Positions 6,028-12,094 of a DNA stretch of 33,418 nucleotides are shown here, one piece after another. Origin of the DNA: a virus. Made by a program: the position numbers and the translations under genes. The notes beneath the pieces are model-generated. The model ran no database searches. It worked only from the letters and a program-made list of their open reading frames with translations, and had not been told where the DNA came from. Location of the stretch: positions 1 through 33,418 of the IMG/VR virus record IMGVR_UViG_3300025860_000045, one strand, 5' to 3'. Each line of letters starts with the position of its first letter. Positions within the stretch are counted from its first letter, which is position 1.

Positions 6028-8172
6028 ATGAAAACCAAGCATTATTCTTTAGCCAGCAGAGGTGCAGGAACCGAGGTATCAGATGATAATCCCCTACCGG
6101 TTGCTATAAAATCTGGGGGTGCCTCCGGATCAGGTGCTGCTTCATCTACGTCAAACTCTTCCACCACAATACTACCAGCGGGTGAAACTTTCGTTGGTGT
6201 GGGGGAGGAGAACGATTTCACGGATGTAATGGTTAGCTGCCAAACAGATCAGCCGGGGACTTTAAACTTTGAGTTTTCTGTAGATGGCACAAATTGGGGG
6301 TCATTCCCTGTGGGAGGTTTTGAAGTGGTAGCGGGTATCCATGAGTTTCATACCGCAGTAAAGGGGCCGAGGTTTTTCAGGGTTTCTTTGACCAACACAG
6401 GAGGGTCCGATCAAACTTTCTTACGTCTTCAAACATATTATGGGACCTTCGCGAAGCCCAACGCCCCCCTTGGACAAAATATTAATGATGATTCCGATGC
6501 CACCGTGGTTAAGAGTGTGGTTGTTGGAATCACTCCGTCTAATACTTACAGAAATCAGCCGGTATCTGGAACGGCCTTCTCCACCACTACGAACTTAGCG
6601 GCCAGTGAAACTTTTGATTCTGGATTCCTTGAACTGAGCAAGTATCAGCAGGTCCAGACTCATATCTTGTCCAGCCATGATGGGACGATACAAATTAGTT
6701 TTGCCGCTGATTCAGCGGGCACGGACATTGTCCGGTCGTTGACCATTCCTTATCGTGCGTCAACGGGATTCCAATTGTTTTCGGCCCCTGCCTTCGCGGA
6801 TTATGTGCGGTATGAATTTACCAATGATGCGGGAGTCACCACCACCGACTTACTCTACGAGACTAAGTTTTTGATTAACTCTTTGAGCGGGCAGTTGCTT
6901 GGGTTGAACGCCTCCTTGTCACCGAGCATGGTGGCTAACCTCGGCCGAAACGTGATTGTTGGCAGAGACAGCGCGGGTAATTTTCGCAATGTTCCTACTG
7001 ATACGGAGGGTAACCTAAAAATTAACGTTCATGAACCGACTACGGCCTTCGGGGATCTCCGAACCAGTGAGCTTACCCCACAAGCACAGATTACTTTCGC
7101 TTACTCGATCAATGCGGACATTGTTGATACCGACACTCTAAACGGCGGAACCGTGACTCAAGCGGATTCCATGGCTGTTTTGCAAACGTCCACTGATGCA
7201 GCGGGGTCCGCTCAGATGAACTCAAGACGCATCCTTAAATACCGTTCAGGGTTAGGTGCCTCGGTTAGATTCACGGGAATGTGGGAAAGTAGTGCGGCCG
7301 ACTCCACCCAACTTTTAGGGGTGGGAGATACCTCAGATGGGTTTTTCCTCGGGTATAATGGGACCAGCTTCGGTTTAATGTCGAGGCAAAACGAAACGGA
7401 CACTTGGATAGGGCGGGCTGCATGGAATATTGATACGATGGATGGAGCCGGAAACGCGGGGAATCCTTCGGGAGTCCTCCTCGATACCACTAAACTGAAT
7501 GTGTTCCAGATCCGATTCCAGTGGCTAGGTGCAGGACAGGTTGAATACGCGGCTGAAGATCCGACAACGGGGCGATTTGTTCCCGTCCATCGAATCCAAT
7601 ACGCCAACAATTATGTTTTGCCCAGCATCTACAATCCTTCGTTACCCTTGCATGGTGAGGTTGTTAATCAGGGTAATACCACCAATCTAGTGGTAAAGAC
7701 CGCCTCCATGGCCGCTTTTGTAGAGGGCCGCAGTATTGTTACGGGTCCTTCTAACGCTTACCAAGCGTCCTCCACCCACTCCACTGAAACCGCGTTCTTC
7801 CATCTTAGGAATAAGGGGACTTACCAATCGTTACAGAATCGGGTAAGCAGCATTGTGAGGCAGTTGTCTGTGGGTAATGATGCAAATACATTGTCCACGT
7901 TCCGGATGTATCTCAACGCTACTCTTTCGGGGACGGCCGCATGGGCCGATATTAATGGAGCGGATTCTGTAATGGAGGTGGACCAAGTGCAGGCCTACGT
8001 CTCAGGTGGAAAATTGTTGTTCGCGGGAACGGTGGGTAAAGACACTGGAGTATCCTTTCCCATGTCGGAATTGGATATTAATATCAGGCCCAACGATGTG
8101 CTAACCGTTACGTCAGCTTCCGGAAGTTCGGGCGCACAGAGCGCGAGTATTGTTTGGGTAGAGGACTTTTAA
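6028..8172 (+). CDS. Large virion structural protein with tandem beta domains (tail or head fibre-like)
   Basis: This 714-residue protein is rich in Thr, Ser, Gly and Asn, with no hydrophobic segment, typical of phage surface proteins. Two similar beta domains lie near residues 50-145 and 185-290. Each starts with an A-x-E-T-F motif and carries a strand such as LNFEFSVDGT or IQISFAADSAGT, then a segment ending with an aromatic-rich F-R/Y-E-F strand. This suggests an internal duplication. A Ser/Gly linker (about 30-45) follows the N-terminus. It is flanked by terminators on both sides, so it is an independent unit. A -10-like TATACT at 6017-6022 lies just 5 nt before the ATG. A receptor-binding or decoration role is inferred. 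Confidence 0.62.
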   Translation: MKTKHYSLASRGAGTEVSDDNPLPVAIKSGGASGSGAASSTSNSSTTILPAGETFVGVGEENDFTDVMVSCQTDQPGTLNFEFSVDGTNWGSFPVGGFEVVAGIHEFHTAVKGPRFFRVSLTNTGGSDQTFLRLQTYYGTFAKPNAPLGQNINDDSDATVVKSVVVGITPSNTYRNQPVSGTAFSTTTNLAASETFDSGFLELSKYQQVQTHILSSHDGTIQISFAADSAGTDIVRSLTIPYRASTGFQLFSAPAFADYVRYEFTNDAGVTTTDLLYETKFLINSLSGQLLGLNASLSPSMVANLGRNVIVGRDSAGNFRNVPTDTEGNLKINVHEPTTAFGDLRTSELTPQAQITFAYSINADIVDTDTLNGGTVTQADSMAVLQTSTDAAGSAQMNSRRILKYRSGLGASVRFTGMWESSAADSTQLLGVGDTSDGFFLGYNGTSFGLMSRQNETDTWIGRAAWNIDTMDGAGNAGNPSGVLLDTTKLNVFQIRFQWLGAGQVEYAAEDPTTGRFVPVHRIQYANNYVLPSIYNPSLPLHGEVVNQGNTTNLVVKTASMAAFVEGRSIVTGPSNAYQASSTHSTETAFFHLRNKGTYQSLQNRVSSIVRQLSVGNDANTLSTFRMYLNATLSGTAAWADINGADSVMEVDQVQAYVSGGKLLFAGTVGKDTGVSFPMSELDINIRPNDVLTVTSASGSSGAQSASIVWVEDF

Positions 8173-8198
8173 TCTAACATGGGAAAATTCTCTCCTTA

Positions 8199-8228
8199 CC
8201 CCCTCGATCCGGTTAGAGATCGAGGGGG
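8199..8228. terminator. Convergent terminator hairpin
   Basis: CCCCCTCGATC-CGGTTAGA-GATCGAGGGGG, a perfect 11-bp stem, lies between the end of the plus gene (8172) and the end of the minus gene (8253). T-runs are weak. Confidence 0.72.
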
Positions 8229-8252
8229 TTATGGATACAGGAGAGCTAGAGC

Positions 8253-8498
8253 TTATACCTGTTCCGCCTGATTGTTAGCAGTCGCCGCTTTGGTGACCAA
8301 TATGACGTTGCACGTTGCAACGCAATCAGCGCAGATATACACTACTCCCGCAGGGTTTCCCACCACAGGGATATCAAGCGAATACGCATCACGTCCGCAG
8401 AACGAACAGTGATAAAGACGCTTATGAGTCACTGACGCCGGGGCATCAACGATCTGTAAGTATCTCTTGGACTTAGTGAATGATTCTGAGTTTGCCAT
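8253..8498 (-). CDS. Orphan ClpX-type zinc-binding domain protein (81 aa)
   Basis: Residues 31-68 read CSFCGR, then 21 residues to VYICADCVATCNVILV. C31, C34, C56 and C59 match the four zinc ligands of the ClpX N-terminal zinc-binding domain, whose consensus starts CSFCGK and ends VYICDECV-LCN-II. No AAA+ motor follows; the whole protein is just this domain plus short tails. In ClpX this domain dimerises and binds adaptors and some substrates. A free copy could compete for adaptors, block substrate delivery or recruit ClpXP to phage substrates. The family match is by motif; the role is inference. The last eight codons lie in a 25-bp sequence repeated at 9095. The ATG at 8498 has a CATACCTAAATT leader. 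Confidence 0.78.
   Translation of the reverse strand: MANSESFTKSKRYLQIVDAPASVTHKRLYHCSFCGRDAYSLDIPVVGNPAGVVYICADCVATCNVILVTKAATANNQAEQV
8258..8282. repeat. 25-bp direct repeat, copy 1
   Basis: CCTGTTC-C-GCCTGATTGTTAGCAGT, differing from the copy at 9095-9119 at one base. It covers the last codons (T-A-N-N-Q-A-E-Q-V) of the ClpX-domain gene. Confidence 0.95.
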
Positions 8499-8566
8499 AA
8501 TTTAGGTATGTTCTTGTCTTTCTTGTCTGGGCCGCAGTATGTCGGGCTTAAATTCTAAAAGTGGAT

Positions 8567-8576
8567 CGGATAGGGC
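8567..8576 (-). promoter_or_regulatory. CGGATAGGGC motif upstream of the ClpX-domain gene
   Basis: On the minus strand it reads GCCCTATCCGA. The same 11-mer lies upstream of the minus genes starting at 9312 and 10859. The surrounding DNA is A/T-rich (8581-8596). It may be a phage-specific promoter or operator element; function unknown. Confidence 0.45.
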
Positions 8577-8624
8577 CCCATATTATATTATATTATCAGC
8601 CATGGATTTGGCGGCCGCCCTGAA

Positions 8625-8658
8625 CCCCTTTACAAGAGACTACTCTCCTATAAAGGGG
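8625..8658 (-). terminator. Hairpin downstream of the 8702-9016 gene
   Basis: CCCCTTTA/TAAAGGGG, an 8-bp stem, encloses a small inner AGAG/CTCT stem. It lies in the 203-bp gap between two minus genes. No T-run; a terminator or RNA-stability role is inferred. Confidence 0.5.
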
Positions 8659-8701
8659 ATCACCGGTGTCGGTTTGTTCCGACAACTCCGACCTTGGCCA
8701 A

Positions 8702-9016
8702 CTAAGGGCGTGAAGGAGCAGGAGGATTGTCTCCTGAAACCCATGCATTATCGGAACCCGCTGAGTGCAGTTCCAAATACAGGGGTTTGTTCTTAGTCTT
8801 GCGCTCGCGACCGCGATGCACAAAATCTGGATCGAGGGGATCTTCCAGATTGTCGAAGTAGAAGGCGATGATCGTCTTCTCTTCCTGTCGTAGGGCGCGT
8901 GACCATAGTTTAGCCATAGTCCGGCCTGCTTTCTTATTCCCGTGTCGCTTCTCGATTTTATCATACTTTGCAGCAGAGTATCGAGAACCCATTCTCTTTC
9001 TTTTTGTTGTTGCCAT
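8702..9016 (-). CDS. Small basic protein of unknown function (104 aa)
   Basis: The N-terminal 45 residues are strongly basic (MATTKRKRMGSRYSAAKYDK and HGNKKAGRTMAK), suggesting nucleic-acid binding. A more acidic middle (FDNLEDPLDPDF) and a Pro-rich tail follow. Family not recognised. An in-frame ATG eight codons downstream is an alternative start. The gene lies with the ClpX-domain gene in a segment bounded by 25-bp direct repeats. The hairpins at 9034-9089 lie upstream of it. Confidence 0.6.
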   Translation of the reverse strand: MATTKRKRMGSRYSAAKYDKIEKRHGNKKAGRTMAKLWSRALRQEEKTIIAFYFDNLEDPLDPDFVHRGRERKTKNKPLYLELHSAGSDNAWVSGDNPPAPSRP

Positions 9017-9033
9017 AGCGTGAAAAAAGTCTA

Positions 9034-9089
9034 GCGTTCCCCCCGAAAGGGGGAACGCAGTTCGCCTTGGGGGCTCTTAGAGCCCCCAA
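9034..9089. terminator. Tandem strong hairpins
   Basis: GCGTTCCCCC-CGAAA-GGGGGAACGC (9034-9058) and TTGGGGGCTC-TTA-GAGCCCCCAA (9067-9089), each with a 10-bp perfect stem, lie between the minus genes ending at 9112 and starting at 9016. They probably terminate or protect the transcript of the upstream gene. Confidence 0.65.
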
Positions 9090-9094
9090 AATCC

Positions 9095-9119
9095 CCTGTT
9101 CTGCCTGATTGTTAGCAGT
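9095..9119. repeat. 25-bp direct repeat, copy 2
   Basis: CCTGTTC-T-GCCTGATTGTTAGCAGT. It includes the stop codon of the gene at 9112-9312. The two copies flank an 812-bp segment with two genes. Confidence 0.95.
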
Positions 9120-9312
9120 ATTTGTTCGCCGGACGCATCTTGAATGGGGGATGCGAGTTCTTAATGAAACTCCCCTGAGTGCCAATGTTGGATATGCCCG
9201 TAACGGGACCAGACATTGACCGATCGAAGTTAGCCCGACGCTTGGCTTGGATCTTCATTACCGCCAGCTTTTGGCGCTGTTGTGGTGTTAGTTTTCGGAT
9301 GTGCTTGTTCAT
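9112..9312 (-). CDS. Small basic protein of unknown function (66 aa)
   Basis: The protein has a highly basic N-terminal helix (RKLTPQQRQKLAVMKIQAKR), then a Gly/Ser-rich stretch (GPVTGISNIGTQGSF). It could bind nucleic acid or be a structural accessory protein. Family not recognised. The ATG at 9312 is preceded by TATAGTT and the CGGATAGGG motif only 9 nt upstream. Its stop codon is inside a 25-bp direct repeat, suggesting that DNA to its left was inserted or duplicated at this gene's end. Confidence 0.62.
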   Translation of the reverse strand: MNKHIRKLTPQQRQKLAVMKIQAKRRANFDRSMSGPVTGISNIGTQGSFIKNSHPPFKMRPANKYC

Positions 9313-9321
9313 AACTATAAT

Positions 9322-9331
9322 CGGATAGGGC
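9322..9331 (-). promoter_or_regulatory. CGGATAGGGC motif nine bases from a start codon
   Basis: On the minus strand it reads CGAGCCCTATCCGA then TTATAGTT and the ATG at 9312. The 14-mer is identical to that in the hairpin loop at 10913-10926. Confidence 0.5.
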
Positions 9332-9350
9332 TCGATACCTTAAAAGTAAA

Positions 9351-9385
9351 AACCCGGGCCTCACCTTTGCGGCGAGGACCGGGTT
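9351..9385 (-). terminator. Rho-independent-like terminator after the 9406-9753 gene
   Basis: AACCCGG/CCGGGTT stem with an inner CCTC/GAGG. On the minus strand it is followed by TTTTTACTTTT, a good T-run. Confidence 0.75.
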
Positions 9386-9405
9386 ATGATGGAGGAGTCC
9401 GCAGA

Positions 9406-9753
9406 CTAGTGATTGCCTTGAAGCAGCATATAGCTGGCGTCAATCATCAAGCTCCGGGGGGTTTGCCATACCCCCGCGTTATTCCGTTCACCCGCTTTTG
9501 GGACCGAATACATATTGGAGGAGTCCTCCCATTCAGTCATTTCGGGGGTGGTATACCAGTAGATGTCCTGCACGGTATCTATGGAGATGCAGATTTCTTC
9601 GCAATCCGGATAATCGAAGGCCACCTCAACGGGGCCTACGAATGAGGACCCTGACCGGATTCGATCAATTTGGCTTCGGAGAGATTTTACCTCTTCCCGC
9701 AAGCGGCACAGATCGGATTCCATATCATCTATTAGTTTGGTTTGGTCTGTCAT
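9406..9753 (-). CDS. Coiled-coil protein of unknown function (115 aa)
   Basis: Residues 1-35 form a heptad-like coiled coil (KLIDDMESDLCRLREEVKSL). The rest is acidic and rich in Tyr and Trp (DIYWYTTPEMTEWED), probably a small beta domain. Family not recognised. The ATG at 9753 is preceded by the shared leader ACAAACCAATAAAACATACC, and the gene is followed by a terminator with a T-run on this strand, so it is well supported as a real gene. Function unknown. Confidence 0.7.
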   Translation of the reverse strand: MTDQTKLIDDMESDLCRLREEVKSLRSQIDRIRSGSSFVGPVEVAFDYPDCEEICISIDTVQDIYWYTTPEMTEWEDSSNMYSVPKAGERNNAGVWQTPRSLMIDASYMLLQGNH

Positions 9754-9779
9754 ATTTTTGGTATGTTTTATTGGTTTGT
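9754..9779 (-). promoter_or_regulatory. Shared A/C-rich translation leader (third copy)
   Basis: Minus-strand ACAAACCAATAAAACATACC then AAAAAT and the ATG at 9753. The 20-mer is identical to that at 618-640, about 9 kb away. Confidence 0.55.
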
Positions 9780-9827
9780 AAACAATGCCCCTCTCCTTAA
9801 ATCGCAGAGTGAGGCGGTAAAAAGTTT

Positions 9828-9850
9828 CCGGCTTGGTTTAGGTAAGCCGG
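9828..9850 (-). terminator. Hairpin with T-run after the small membrane peptide
   Basis: CCGGCTT/AAGCCGG, a 7-bp stem, is followed on the minus strand by AAACTTTTT. It lies 22 nt beyond the stop of the small ORF at 9873. Confidence 0.62.
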
Positions 9851-9872
9851 TGCCCCCGTTTGAGCGAGGAGA

Positions 9873-9962
9873 CTAGTCCTCTCGCCCCCGTAGTTCGTAA
9901 ACTACGTAGATCGTGAGCGCAATTATGGCGCTCAATATCAGCATTGGTGTCAATATCAGCAT
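9873..9962 (-). CDS. Candidate small membrane peptide (29 aa)
   Basis: An ORF from ATG 9962 encodes MLILTP and then MLILSAIIALTIYVVYELRGRED, a short single transmembrane segment with a charged C-terminus. A second in-frame ATG at 9944 gives 23 residues. The two starts lie in a direct repeat of CAATATCAGCATTGGT, so the N-terminus is duplicated. The leader AAACCA precedes the ATG and a hairpin with a T-run follows the stop, both as for real genes here. Small phage membrane peptides of this size include inhibitors and lysis or toxin-like factors. The call rests on topology and context only. Confidence 0.45.
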   Translation of the reverse strand: MLILTPMLILSAIIALTIYVVYELRGRED

Positions 9963-9990
9963 TGGTTTGGCTGGTTGAGGTTAATCCGGC

Positions 9991-10275
9991 CTAGGTGGTT
10001 ACGGGGGGCAATAATGCCCTTCCGATGCCATCTACACCGATGATGATTTGGTCAATCCGATTAGGATTGTCCGTGAATGTCACAAGGACTAAGGTCTCTC
10101 CGCTTGGAAGCGGAGTTGTCCAGTCAATCTGACAATGGTAAGCCGTTTTAAGGGCATTTGATATGTCCCCCGACCGGTTCAGAATCGGTGGGGTGGTCTC
10201 ACCGTAGAAACACATTACTCTGTGAAGTAATGAAGCTTTAACGGGCTGGTTTTGTTTGCAGTATTGCATGTTCAT
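9991..10275 (-). CDS. Small protein of unknown function (94 aa)
   Basis: Not recognised. It has a Cys/His-containing N-terminus (YCKQNQ, HRVMCFYG) and a beta-rich C-terminus (GETLVLVTFTDNPNRIDQIIIGVDGIGRALLP). The ATG at 10275 has another in-frame ATG two codons on. It follows a hairpin (10287-10312), which probably ends the previous transcript or processes the mRNA. It is one of a run of leftward small genes, the usual place for host-takeover factors. Confidence 0.58.
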   Translation of the reverse strand: MNMQYCKQNQPVKASLLHRVMCFYGETTPPILNRSGDISNALKTAYHCQIDWTTPLPSGETLVLVTFTDNPNRIDQIIIGVDGIGRALLPPVTT

Positions 10276-10286
10276 AAATTGTGTCC

Positions 10287-10312
10287 CTCTGTAGGAGATA
10301 ACTCCTACAGAG
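10287..10312. terminator. Perfect 11-bp hairpin
   Basis: CTCTGTAGGAG-ATAA-CTCCTACAGAG lies between two minus genes. There is no T-run. It may be a terminator or processing site. Confidence 0.6.
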
Positions 10313-10326
10313 AGATTCGCGGCATT

Positions 10327-10563
10327 TTACAACTCTAACCAGTGTTTACTGGTTCTAGCTACCCACACTCTTCCCCGCTTGGGGAAGATTGTGGAGGCCG
10401 GAGCGTTGGTGTCCCCGTCCCCCCTCACCCTATCCGGGTGGCTGGGGGCTGCTGGGCTATGGATAACAATTGAATCGCCGCGTGCGGGCAGTTGCATGTT
10501 AGCAAGATCACTTGCGATTGTTATCGGTGTGGCGGTGGTGGTGGCGGTGGTGTGGTGGTGCAT
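10327..10563 (-). CDS. Possible small protein, His/Thr-rich N-terminus (78 aa)
   Basis: From ATG 10563 the frame begins MHHHTTATTTATPIT and continues into a charged domain ending RVWVARTSKHWLEL. It is in the same orientation as all neighbours and starts just after the terminator at 10580-10613. The low-complexity Thr/Ala start comes from a repeated GGTGGC-type stretch. An overlapping plus-strand frame has a hydrophobic segment but would have to read through that terminator, so the minus frame is preferred. Neither is certain. Confidence 0.42.
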   Translation of the reverse strand: MHHHTTATTTATPITIASDLANMQLPARGDSIVIHSPAAPSHPDRVRGDGDTNAPASTIFPKRGRVWVARTSKHWLEL

Positions 10564-10579
10564 AAAGAAAGTGATACAC

Positions 10580-10613
10580 AAAAAAGACCACCTGCAGCGA
10601 GGTGGTCTTTTTT
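10580..10613. terminator. Bidirectional rho-independent terminator
   Basis: AAAAAAGACCACC/GGTGGTCTTTTTT, a 13-bp stem with A- and T-runs on both sides, is a classic two-way terminator. It ends the gene at 10629-10859. Confidence 0.9.
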
Positions 10614-10628
10614 GGTGGAGTATCGGGA

Positions 10629-10859
10629 TTAGAACGTCCAGATCTGTTTGATCTGCTTGACGAACTTCTCCTTATTATAATTCTCGTTGCCCCAAAGGGC
10701 TAACGAGAACTCCTCGTCCTTGTAAACGTTGCGGCATTGCCGCTCGGTTATTAGTCCCTCCTGATGGAGAGACAGTGCGTAGGCCCTAAGGGGCGTGATT
10801 GAGGTTGTTACCCTCGTTCTTGGTGTTTTTGTTGGTTTGTTGGTATCGGTGTTAGCCAT
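10629..10859 (-). CDS. Small protein of unknown function (76 aa)
   Basis: The N-terminus (NTDTNKPTKTPRTR) is disordered and basic and carries one and a half units of the AACCAACA octamer repeat. Residues 24-60 look helical (RAYALSLHQEGLITERQCRN) and the tail is basic and aromatic (KQIKQIWTF). Family not recognised. The ATG at 10859 is preceded by CTATTTATT. A 14-bp hairpin holding the CGGATAGGG motif lies 28 bp upstream, and a strong bidirectional terminator follows, so the gene is a self-contained unit. Confidence 0.66.
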   Translation of the reverse strand: MANTDTNKPTKTPRTRVTTSITPLRAYALSLHQEGLITERQCRNVYKDEEFSLALWGNENYNKEKFVKQIKQIWTF

Positions 10860-10886
10860 AATAAATAGAGTGTCTGAAATTATAAA

Positions 10887-10940
10887 TGTTGTATGCAACG
10901 CTGGAGAAGGCCTCGGATAGGGCTCGCGTTGCATACAACA
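10887..10940. promoter_or_regulatory. Long hairpin carrying the CGGATAGGG motif in its loop
   Basis: A perfect 14-bp stem (10887-10900 with 10927-10940, TGTTGTATGCAACG and complement) presents a 26-nt loop that contains CGAGCCCTATCCGA on the minus strand. It lies upstream of the minus gene starting at 10859 and at the left edge of the structured non-coding region. It could be a recognition hairpin or part of the large RNA. Confidence 0.6.
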
Positions 10941-11779
10941 AATCGTTTGGGAACAATTTGTGTTTGTTCTTCCTAGGCTCTCCAGACGCCTCACCTAGCC
11001 GCATTTGGCGTAGGAGTGTTGGCCTCTGGAGAGGTATAGGATTAACAAAACCCACGGAAAAACCGTGGATTGAAGTGGGTTTTCAAGATGACGGTATTTA
11101 CCCCGTCCGATGAGATGCTAGCGCCGCTCTTCCTCCAGTTTCATTCTACGTAACAACGTAGAAAGCCCGCCGTTATCATAGGCGAGCTGGATGCATTGGT
11201 GCATTGTCTCAAAGTGTTGGATTCCGTTTCAGGATTAGCCTCGCAAGGCATTAGGGCGTCCAACCGCCACTCATTTTAAATCTATACGCCACTAGTAACC
11301 TCCGATTAAGGAAACGTATGTCAAAACCAGCCCGCTTGCTAATGCGGTTTTGTTTGCTGGACTACGGGAAAATGAACCCCACTGTGAAAGTCCCCAAAGG
11401 TTTGACAGGAGAGCCTAGTAGCGTCGGACGGAAGCCTGTGAACCTCGTTCCATTATGCTATTTCGTGTCGTTAGCGTGGTTTTTACACCTTGCACTAAGC
11501 GCGTTGATCTCGGACTAAGCAACAATTTCTGTAATGTTTGACTCCAAATCGACAACTGGTGGCATACGCCTGCTAAGGACGCATCAGTCGTCTGTTACGC
11601 GGGAATAAGAGGTTCAACCTCTTGCAAGACACCTTTGAATAAGGCCGCAAGCCGCGTGGTAGTTCAAATATCCAGCCGAAAAAGTTATTTTTTTGCCGTT
11701 CAATCGAATCACGAAAGCTCCCTTCAATTCGGGATAAATTCTATGCTGTTAATGATCAGTTTGGCTCCCCCCTACGGTA

Positions 11780-12000
11780 GGACGTATCCGCGTAAGGCGA
11801 GGCTGAGGCGCGTCTCTTAACTTTCTGGCTCTCCTCTAGGCGACGTATCGCCCTTCAGATGCCTTACTCGCCCCCTTGCCCGACGTATCAGGCTTTAAGT
11901 GCTGCGACCGCAACACCGTTAGGTTAAAAACATGGTCCGACTATTTTGTCGTGCCCTCATGTGGTGCTAGATGGCAGGGACGTATCCCTTGCAATCTAGC
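11780..12000 (-). repeat. Four hairpins sharing a GA-UACG-UC cap
   Basis: GATACGTC (minus strand) occurs at 11780-11789, 11839-11852, 11878-11893 and 11966-12000, each time at the tip of a hairpin with a different stem: GGA/TCC, GGCGA/TCGCC, GCCTGA/TCGGGC and AGGGA/TCCCT. The last extends to a further 7-bp GCTAGAT/ATCTAGC stem. Identical caps on compensating stems suggest conserved RNA structure, not a plain sequence repeat. Confidence 0.75.
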
Positions 12001-12018
12001 TGAATCCTTAGATTCACC

Positions 12019-12083
12019 TCCGCCATCACCTGATAGGGTGATGGCGGAAGAGAATCCCCGCCCCACCGTGAGGTGGGGCGGGG
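12019..12083. terminator. Two perfect 12-bp hairpins
   Basis: TCCGCCATCACC-TGATAG-GGTGATGGCGGA (12019-12048) and CCCCGCCCCACC-GTGA-GGTGGGGCGGGG (12056-12083). The second has a GNRA-type loop on the plus strand. They lie just beyond the stop of the minus gene at 12095. Neither has a T-run. They may end that transcript or cap the structured RNA. Confidence 0.65.
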
Positions 12084-12094
12084 TAGTCCTTCGG

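Larger units (their letters stand above)
10887..12083. ncRNA. Candidate large structured non-coding RNA (about 1.2 kb)
   Basis: No credible gene lies here, yet hairpins are nearly continuous. They include 10887-10940 (14 bp), 10951-10969, 10972-11040 (9 bp CTCTCCAGA stem enclosing a 7-bp hairpin at 10994-11014), 11047-11083 (9 bp), 11144-11163 (8 bp), 11216-11264, 11327-11360, 11398-11445 (two 5-bp stems) and 11607-11623. Four hairpins at 11780-12000 share one loop. 12001-12016, 12019-12048 and 12056-12083 close the region. Phages are known to carry very large ornate RNAs such as GOLLD and ROOL; I cannot assign this to either. The strand is unresolved. UACG-type loops and one G-U pair favour minus; a U-G pair at 11403/11440 favours plus. 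Confidence 0.5.

Noticed and set aside
7212-7610. 132-residue antisense frame in the virion protein gene
   Set aside because: It is a shadow of the 714-residue gene with no leader, promoter or neighbour in that direction.
8961-9185. Minus-strand frame overlapping 8702-9016 and 9112-9312
   Set aside because: It spans two 10-bp hairpins and overlaps better genes. The shared TANNQAEQ residues come from the 25-bp direct repeat.
10379-10651. Plus-strand frame with a hydrophobic segment and basic tail
   Set aside because: It would have to pass the strong bidirectional terminator at 10580-10613, starts with a rare codon and runs against all neighbouring genes. The hydrophobic run comes from a GGTGGC-type low-complexity stretch.
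11601-11670. tRNA-like GGTTCAA and AGTTCAAAT sequences
   Set aside because: No cloverleaf can be drawn: the T-arm stems do not pair correctly and there is no acceptor stem or CCA.
11318-11820. Two plus-strand frames of 60-66 residues
   Set aside because: They cut through several stable hairpins and have no leader of the type used by real genes here. They fit chance open frames inside a structured RNA.
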